A DNA stretch of 64,000 nucleotides from contig JAJLRJ010000013.1 in NCBI GenBank assembly GCA_024195265.1, positions 1,494,403 through 1,558,402 on the forward strand. The letters are read 5' to 3'. Within the stretch, counting starts at the first letter, position 1, and each line of letters starts with the position of its first letter. The position numbers and the translations under genes were made by a program. The stretch comes from Dendrophyllia cribrosa. Its lineage: Eukaryota; Cnidaria; Anthozoa; Scleractinia; Dendrophylliidae. Positions 46,101 through 55,100 of this stretch are shown here, piece after piece. The notes beneath the pieces were generated by a model, which did not search any database, was not told where the DNA came from, and was given only the letters and a program-made list of their open reading frames with translations.

Positions 46101-49100
46101 AGCAAATTTCCCTCTTTCATTGAGTTAGCAAATGAAGCAATAGACCTTAGGAGATTTACTGGTGTTGGGAATGGAAGAGTTCCATCTAAAAACTTCATAC
46201 CACCAAGGGCTGCAATTATTGTGCAGGCATTGCTGCCTAGCTGTATACCAAATATTGAACATTGTGAAAGTTGTTGAGGCAATAAAAATTCATTGACATA
46301 TCCAAAATGATTAGTTGTCTGGAGATAGAATTGCTGTTGTGGTGTAGGTACACTAGTTGGTGGTGGGGGTACACTTGTTGGTGGTGGGGGTACACTTGTT
46401 GGTGGTGGGGGTACACTTGATGCTGGCAGAGGTACACTTGATGCTGGTGGGGGTACACTTGGTGGTGACATAGTATTGTTGTTGCTTGTACAAATTCCCC
46501 CTGAACATCTGGGACATCTAATACATGTAGGTGCATTCTTCAGGTATGAATGACCCTTTCTTGTGTGATGACATTTTTTACACATGGGCTGCTTTCTTGT
46601 GCTACATGTGGTAGACTGTTGTGTTACTAGTGCTGGAGGGGCTAGTGGTTGGTGCTGAGGTAAGGGTGGTGGAGGGGGTAGTGGCAGTGCCGATAGTTTC
46701 ACATTGATGGACTGCAACTGACTCTCCACATCTAAGCTACTTCTGTTTGCTGTTAAGGCATCTAAGTCATCCAAGGCATCTAAGACTTGATCATCATTGC
46801 TTGTATCAGTATTAGTAGATGAAATGGGAGTCTCTTTTTCCTTAGGATTCAAGATGGCATCTTGAGCTGTTTGTGACAGAGACCTTGCTCTTTCTTCTAA
46901 GAATGTGTGACAAAGGGGACAAAATTGGTGATCATCTAGACAAACCTCATGAAATGAATGCGAGCAGCCCTCAAAAATGTGCCATGGCTGATCCCCACAT
47001 ATGTTACATCCTTGTAGATCACATCTCCTGTCTTCTTTAGGCATAGTATTTCCACAGTATCCCAATGGAAGAACTTTTGATTTAACAGCTTCATTACCAA
47101 AAACTCTTGGCAACAGTAGTTTTTTCTTTTTACCTTCATTCCATATCTTTGCCATTCCTGGATTCTTTGAAATCTGTGTAAAAATATCAGCCAGAATAGT
47201 AGCACATTTAGCTTTCAGACTTGTCAGGTGGTTTAGTTTGAAGTGTTGTTTATTTGCAGGTGCAATATGTTCTTTGAAGTTCTTCTGAGAGTGTTTTGAT
47301 TGAAAGGTTGCCTTGGCTTTCTTGATTATTTGCTCAGCTGTATCATGAGGGTTGGTTTTAGCTCTTATTATGCTATGCGCATTTTCAACGGGATACTCGT
47401 CAAATATAACCAGACACGACCTCAGAAGGTTGTATAACTTAGGATGGTGCTTTCCCCAATAGGTGCACATAGCCAGCCAGACCAGCGAAGCTTTATCATA
47501 GTGGAGTGTTCAAGGCAAACAAACATAGTCCAGATCCGTATTATAGCGTTAAAGTATTCTGGAAAGTTATTCATTTTAAAAGTCACAGAGTAGATAGTGA
47601 GGACAAGGGGCAAATAATTGTCTAGTAAATTTAACAGTGTCCTGTATTCAGTGTCCTTACAGTAAGAAAACTTGTCTTTGATGCTGTCTCTGATAAAAAG
47701 CCATCCTCCATAAACAACCTCTTGCAGAAGACTTATCCGCCATGGCTTTGGGCTTTTGGCCAGCTTACTTTTTGGAAACAGTTGCTTGTAGATGTTTTCA
47801 AAAAATAATCGGTAATCATTAAAAACAGTTTCTCTGCCATTTAATGACACATGTAAGGGGCCAATGCAGGGAATTATTGAAAGTATTTTTGGCTGATTTA
47901 CTATACTTTGTGTTTCAGGGATGGAGGTTGAGGCTGTGGCATAGCAATGATCATGAGGAGGCTGTGGAAGTATGGAAGAACCATTTGCATGAGCTGGATT
48001 ACTGAACTTGGACAAAGTCTCATACACAATTTGACGGCTATAAAATTGTGCCGGCCAATCACCAGGCTGGGGAGTAAGGAATTCTTGAAAATAGTCTGAG
48101 AGCTTGGTACCGAGTAGTATGTCAAATGCAGCAGAAAAGTCGTCCCTGCTTTTCAGTGTTAACTGGACAAAGTCAACCAAATGGACATCATCCATTTTTC
48201 TCATGGAACTGACTGAGTCATCATTGCTATATACATGTGCTGTTACGCGGTGTCTCTCCATTTCTGGATTTGAAAATGTGGCAGTGATCCAAGCAGGCAT
48301 GACAGAGGAGTAGGTGTAGGTCAATTTGTACATAGAATTCAAACCAGAGACAGTTTGTACAGATGATTCTATATCAATACCTTTGGGGTCATGATAGCTG
48401 CTTACTGGAGAGGAAGGTACTGCATTGATGTTTTTGAAAGCTTTGATAAGAATTGTACACATAGATTTAGCATTGCTCAGTTGTTCTGTAAGTGGTCGTC
48501 TGATGGAGTGAATTGTAGTGTAGTCATTGATGACTAGCACCAACTGCCACCTCTGTGCAATGGCCTCTGTCACTATTTCATTGATTTTTGTAGATGCTGT
48601 TTTTGCCATCTCATTCATCATTAATTTTGATTTACTTTTGCTACAGGAGGCTCCCATGAGATGCTCTGTTTGCAATCCCTCATTATTTATGTTTGACTGT
48701 TTGAGAAATATGTTATGGTCCGTTTGCATCCAGTTGCATACTTGGCTCAAACCATAGCATAGCTTGTAAATTATAGCAACTGTTCTTTTTTTGTTGGATT
48801 CCACTCGTTGTTCAGAATGCCTTTCACTTGTCATCGCCGAAAGAATAGTACTAAAGATTGTTTTGGCTCCTGCCTTAGTGCACAACTTTTGAAATTCCTC
48901 TGGATCATATATTGGTGATTTTCCTGAACTAGTGAATTCTTGGAAGAGAGTATTTTTTATACATTGTAACTCCTTTGAAATGTCACACCCTGAAAGAAAA
49001 CAACAACAGAATTAATTGGATTACCAAAATATATTCTGTCTATTTGTCTTCCCACTCTTTCTGTAGGTCTTTCTTTGCCTGCCTGCCTCTTTCTGTAGAT

Positions 49101-52100
49101 CTATCTCACTGCCCCACTTTGTCTGTCTGTCTTCCTGTCTGCCTCCTTTCTTACACCTTTATTATACGTTTGTTGTTGTATGTGGGTCGTTTTATGAAAC
49201 ATTGAAAATAAAATTGAGCCTTGAACCATATGTCTGTTTGGCTGATCAATGAAAAGTACTAAAAACGTTTTTGTGGCTCTTTCTTGGTGTTGCAAGGCAC
49301 CTAGAGCACGAAGACAATCAAACAATAGACAATAACAAGGAAAATGCAGTAAAACAATACTATTGAAAACAAAGAACTCTAGGTTGAAATGTATTAAATC
49401 CAACCAATCGTCATAATACCTACCTGTGAAAACCAAGATTTTCTTTTGAGGGCCATTCTACAGGCACCGCAAATCCGCGCACCGTCGAGGTCAAGTAGGT
49501 TACAACTTTCAGGTGGCAATTCCGCAACATAAGAAGCGACTGGCCTGCAACTTTTACTGTTAGTGATTTTTTCGCACACTGAACACTTAACCGAATCTCT
49601 TTTACATTCAGAAACGAATATTAAAAGAACAGAAAGAATAACAAGTTTAAACAACCTGCCATTGCTGTGAAATGTTCTGGTAGTCTATGGGGGCCCTGTG
49701 GTGAGCCCGCGTGACAGCGGTGTTTGCGCATGCTAATGCAAAAAAGCCCCCTGTTGTGCATGCTAACCTATTGTGTCTCAAGAAAAATCCAAAATGGCGG
49801 ATGTCCGACCAATTTTGTAAAATATCCGATCAAAAGGGAGGTTTGAAAGGACACATGTCCTTCTAAGCAAGAAAAACTATTTCCAGCACTGGTCAGTTTT
49901 ATTTACCACAAGATGACCCAAGATAGGTAACGTTAAACTTGCAATCAACATATTTCAACTTGCAGTGGTCTCATGCCTTTAATATATTTCCTTACAATAA
50001 CAGGTTGTAACTTGAACAGAATTTAACTGCTTTTCTTGCAAAGATATTATCTGGCTCTGTTTGAGGCAGCTCGATCATTGCATGTTCAGTGTTCCATAAC
50101 ATTACCAATCCTGTAGTTGACTCGAGGTTAACATATAATAGCAATAAAGTGATATACTTCAACGATGTCTGAGATCAATTCCACTAGTACACTGTAGCAG
50201 GAAATCTCTTCAGGCTTTTCAAAGCATAAACCTTTCACTCCCAGAGTCAATTATAGAGACATGAAGTGAAGTTCTAACTTTCAAGTCTTTTGACAAAATC
50301 CTATGGTGTGACCATTCAAATGAAACCTCTTCCGTAGTACTTTTGCATGGCACTACATGTATTTGCTTTTACATATTTTACAAAATGAAATTTGAGATAT
50401 TTTGTTGGATCTTCATTTTGGGCACTCTTCGAAGTTACATGGAAAGGGTTAATCAAAGGAGATCCTAATCAAATAAGGCACTATGCATAATAAACTAGCA
50501 CTGTTTTGTCTGCAGTCCATGTTACATGTATACTCACCACAAGACATAGGTTCATCTTCACCATTTTTACAGTCATTTTTAGCATCACAAACTTTACTCT
50601 CAGGAATACATTGGGCGGAGTCTCCACATTGAAATTCATCCACTTTACAAGGCCCTGTCGTGGGTTGGACTACAAAAAGAAAGGAAAAACATAGTTATAG
50701 AGAAAGTCAACCATAACGAGTTTATAATTAAAATAATGTTTTTCTAGACAAGAGGCAGTGCAATTCATTTCCATCTGGATCATATTAGGCATTTATCTAC
50801 AGTTTCACTGCATTAGTGAAGTAGTTTTAAACACAACTAGGCGATTATTGTGGGTTTCTTACCAATAGAAACATCTTTTTGGCTTCTTAAAGTTATACTA
50901 AAAACTGGTGAGATAGCCGCTTGAAGGGAAATTTTTCAAACCCAAATAAACAAACAGAAAAACTATTCAACTTACGGCATTTTTGCTCATCTGAATTATC
51001 AAGACAGTCATTTTGGCCATTGCAATGCTTATTTGCATCTATGCATCTTCCGTTGGTACAAAAGAATTGTCCAGCACTACAAGAAGTGGTGATATCTGCA
51101 CAACAACAACAACAAACGTTTAGATTATGATAATTTTCTTTGTTGTTTGTCTTACAATGTGCTCACTTAAGATGTGGATCACAATAGCGCCGTTTATACG
51201 AGAGAAAATAGTCTGCGGATAAATAATCCGCGGACTATTAAGCTGCGAACTGACCCGTAAAAACGGTACAAAATGGACTGTTCGCGGCTTAATAGTCCGC
51301 GGATTATTTATCCGCGGACTATTTAAGCCGTGGGTTTTGAGCGCGGCTTAAATAAGCCGCGGACTTGCTCGTATAAACGGGGTTCGCGGCTTATTAAGCC
51401 GCGAACACTCACTGCGCAGGCGTAAGGTTTGCTTGCGCTCACGTCACGCTCACGTGAGCACCGGCCTTTTTTAGCACTTGGAAAAATGGCCTCTGCGACT
51501 AGTTCTGCTGTGGAAAAGTCTGAAAGTAAGAAGAAATCTCCCAGGAATACGTGGTCTTGTTCCGAAGAGAAGGAACTCTTAAAAATGTGCAAAGAGACGA
51601 AACTTACGGAGGAGCTGGATAACTGCGTGACATTTGATGTTTTTTTTCTGCGACAAAGCCAAGAGCTTTGTTTTTTTTTTGCTTACCCGCGCCATTTTGG
51701 ACCGGAAGTCTACACGCCATATAGTCATGACAACCAGCGCGGAAACGAGGCTGGAAATAGTCCGCGGATTAATAAGCCGCGAACCCATTTATACGAGCAG
51801 TTCGTGTTATATTTAGCTGCGCTCGTATAAACGGGTCAGTTCGCGGCTTAAATAGTCCACGGATTATTTATCCGCGGACTATTTTCTTTCGTATAAACGG
51901 CCCTAATGTTTCAACCGCTTACTGCTAGTCTTGGACTGAGATGCCATGTAATCACATACTTATTTCAAACAAGTGTTTATACTGGTCTCTATGTAAAACT
52001 TTTATGTCTTGCTTTGTTCTTTGTTCTTTCTTTGTTCTAGGCACTAGTGACTACCATAAAATTCCTGTTCTAAACCATGGGCTTATACAACTTTGTTTTT

Positions 52101-55100
52101 GAGCTGAGAAGCAAGAAATATTATGATAGTAAACCATTATTTTAGCCATTTAATCTAACATTTTGTAAAAAAAAAATGCTGTGAGAAGCTGTGGAATGCT
52201 AATATTAGGAGGGGGTACAACCGAAATATTGTTACCAAACTGTGTGCCTATATATAACCAGGTGGGCTTATAACCAGAATTGGGAAACAGTGAAACGGTT
52301 ACACCCAATGCACGGGTGAAACATTCTCTTTCACCTGGTGAAATCTGACAAAAGACAGCTCTTAGCTACATCCTACTTACTGCAGCGTCTCTCTGTCTCA
52401 TCTGAACCATCATTACAATCTTCTTCCCCGTCACATCTCCAGCTCCTGTGGATGCACTGGCGAGCATCGTCACACAGGACCTTAGAACCTTCACATACGG
52501 GGCTTCTGGAAGGACAAGCAATCTCGTCAGAGTTGTCCCCACAGTCATTATCTCCATCACACTTCCAGTTCATCTTTGCGCATCTGCCGTTTTTGCAGGT
52601 AAACTCGTCTGGGTTGCATGTCTTGTTAGCTGTTTAAAATAAGATAAAAAAAATTAGGTCAAGAGACACAAGTTACTTAGTATACCCTAGCTAGCTTGAT
52701 GTTATGCAAATATTATCACATTAAGAAAGCCTACTTAACCCTTTTGAAACCAATAACAACTGCACAAAAAATTCAATTTAGACCTTAACGTTATTTGAAA
52801 AATACCATAAAACAAATGGTACCACAGGAAAGTATAGATGTTTTGTTATTCAATCTGCTGGTTAAGGAGAACATGCGGGAGTTCTAAACCCATTAGATAA
52901 CTGTTCTGATGAAGCACACATTCGTCAAAAGTCCCAAAAAGCCATGTTAGTGTGGAATGTCTACCAACAAAGATTGAGACACTCCAGGACTCAACTGGAA
53001 ATAAATAAATGCAACAAAACAAACTTACGGCAATTCAATTCATCTGAACCATCGCCACAATCATCGTCATGGTCACAGTGCCATGTTTGTTGGATACACT
53101 TGCTATTGGCACAGGTAAACTCATTTGGTCTGCATGTCTTATTACCTGAAGAAATGGGTCCTTTTGTTCAGAGAATAGTTGAATAGAACAAAAACAAAAA
53201 ATTAATGCAAAATCAAACACCAGACACAGAGAGGAATTCATTTAACAGTTTAAAGAATTTAGATGGGTTAATTTGAGCAATATAATAACATTTAATAATC
53301 AATTAGAAGATTGGAGCAAAAAGAGAGAATTTTTTTTTAAAAGGACAAAGACATATTGTATTTGAGTGAAAAGATAGAAAACTTTTAACATTATAAGATC
53401 ATGAAATGGTTGTTGAGGAAGAGGAGCTCATTTTAAGTCTAGAGGTTAGTTATTTTAAGATAAACAGTAAGTCACTTACAAAAATACTATAAAATATTTA
53501 AAAAATAATTATGTTCAACTGTTACAATCTCAGAGGAATAAAGACAGGAAAAAATAGACAAAATGTAAAACAAATAAAGGTTACTTTACGTTGATAAGAA
53601 AATTTTAAATAATTGAAAATTGACATAATCATTTATAATTTATATAAGGAAAAATAGCTATTTAAAAAACAAAAGTTTAATTTAACGACTAAAAATCAGC
53701 ATTACATGTATGTAAAAATATAACAAAGATGAAATTGTTAATGTTGAGGATGGCTTTTTAAAATGAAATCACAAGTCTTCGCATTTTCTTTTCATAATTT
53801 GAAAGGCTTAATTCTGTTTGTACTTTGAATTCAGTTGAACAAAAAAAAAAAGGGAGGGATGCACATGAATTTATAACAAAAAAATTGTTAGCTCCAGGCC
53901 CTGTTTTGGCTCATTTTTGTGATCTTTGTGTTTTTTTTTTTAAATTGTTGGTTTTATGTACTTTAAGTCCTTATCTCCCCAAAAAAAAAGGTCAAGTGAA
54001 TTTACAAAATCTGAAAAATCTTTTAGCTCCAGACACTGTTTTTAGTTCATTTTTATATATATTTTTTTCTTTTTTTAACTTTGGTTTTGGTCATCCTCTC
54101 ATATGCCTGGTGTGCAGTTCATTGCAACACCTTACCACATCCTTTCTCATCACCACCATCGTGGCAATCTTTATCGCGATCACACAACCATTTCTTTGGA
54201 ATGCACTGTCCATTGGTACAAGCATGTTCATTTGTTGAACAAGATCTTTGAGCTGCAAGGAAAATAAAAAGCCATGTCACATATTAAAGCAGGTTTATTC
54301 CAGAGTACAGCAGTCGAAACTCTCTGAGCGGATACCCTCGTAAGCGGAGAACTCTTCTTATGGCCGTCTTGACAAAACCCTGTTTGAATTCTCCTGTTGC
54401 GAGAATCATTCCAGAACATGGCCAGCTCAAGTTTAGGACACTTTCTATTCTTCCCAAGGGTGTCTGCTTACTGAGCTTCAACTGTAAAAAATGTTTGTGC
54501 ATACAATATACTCTATTTTTGTAGAAAAAAGTATTTGAAGACAAATAGGAATTTTACAAAATCATGAAAATAAGAGAAACAGCCATGTTTAACCCTTACT
54601 CCCAGAGTCAATTATGGAGACATGTAGTGTAGTTCTAACTTTTGCGTCTGTGGACAAAATCCTATGGTGTGACCATTCAAATGAAACCTCTTTGACAGTA
54701 CTTTTGCATGGTATCATTTGTATTTCAATATTTTACAAAATGAAATTTAGGATTTTTCTTGAATTTTGAACTTTGGCACTCTCGGAGATGAAAGGTTAAA
54801 GGGTTAAAAGCTATTTACATACCACAATTAGCATGCTCATCTGAACCATCACCACAATCATCATCATAATCACACACCCATCTCTTTGGGATACAACGAT
54901 CAACAGTTGCACACTTGAATTTAGTGGCTGGATTGCAGGTTCTCTCAGCTGAAAAAAACAAACAAAACAAAAAAAAAAAAAAACAATCACCATAACAAAT
55001 ATTTTTAAAGTACAGTCAAACTTCCTTAATATGGACACCGAAGGATTATTAATGCCATTATAGATGTGTCCATTATAGAGGTAGGGATTGTATACATTTG

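Larger units (their letters stand above)
43841..49891 (-). mobile_element. ~6.05-kb transposon-like element with a multidomain gene
   Basis: The outer ends CAGTGCTGGAAAAAAC (43841) and GTTTTTCTTGCT...TTTCCAGCACTG (to 49891, as inverted) share CAGTGCTGGAAA. Inner inverted blocks at ~44128-44177 and ~49721-49778 share TGCATGCTAACAGGGGGCTT-like sequence in opposite orientation. It makes up 6.05 of the 6.96 kb of LDLR intron 8 and carries its own gene. No exact target duplication is visible at these edges, so the boundaries may be off by some bases. CAGTG(C)TGG-type ends occur in hAT-like elements, but the superfamily is unassigned. Confidence 0.65.

Noticed and set aside
46237..46536. Gln/His-rich 99-aa minus frame
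   Set aside because: Alternative frame of the proline-repeat coding region of the element gene.
51429..51830. 133-aa plus frame as a host gene
   Set aside because: It lies wholly within an inverted-repeat element inside an LDLR intron, and only its first part resembles a known domain.
53825..54238. 137-aa plus frame with hydrophobic stretches
   Set aside because: Reads through A/T tracts and the antisense of LDLR exon 4.
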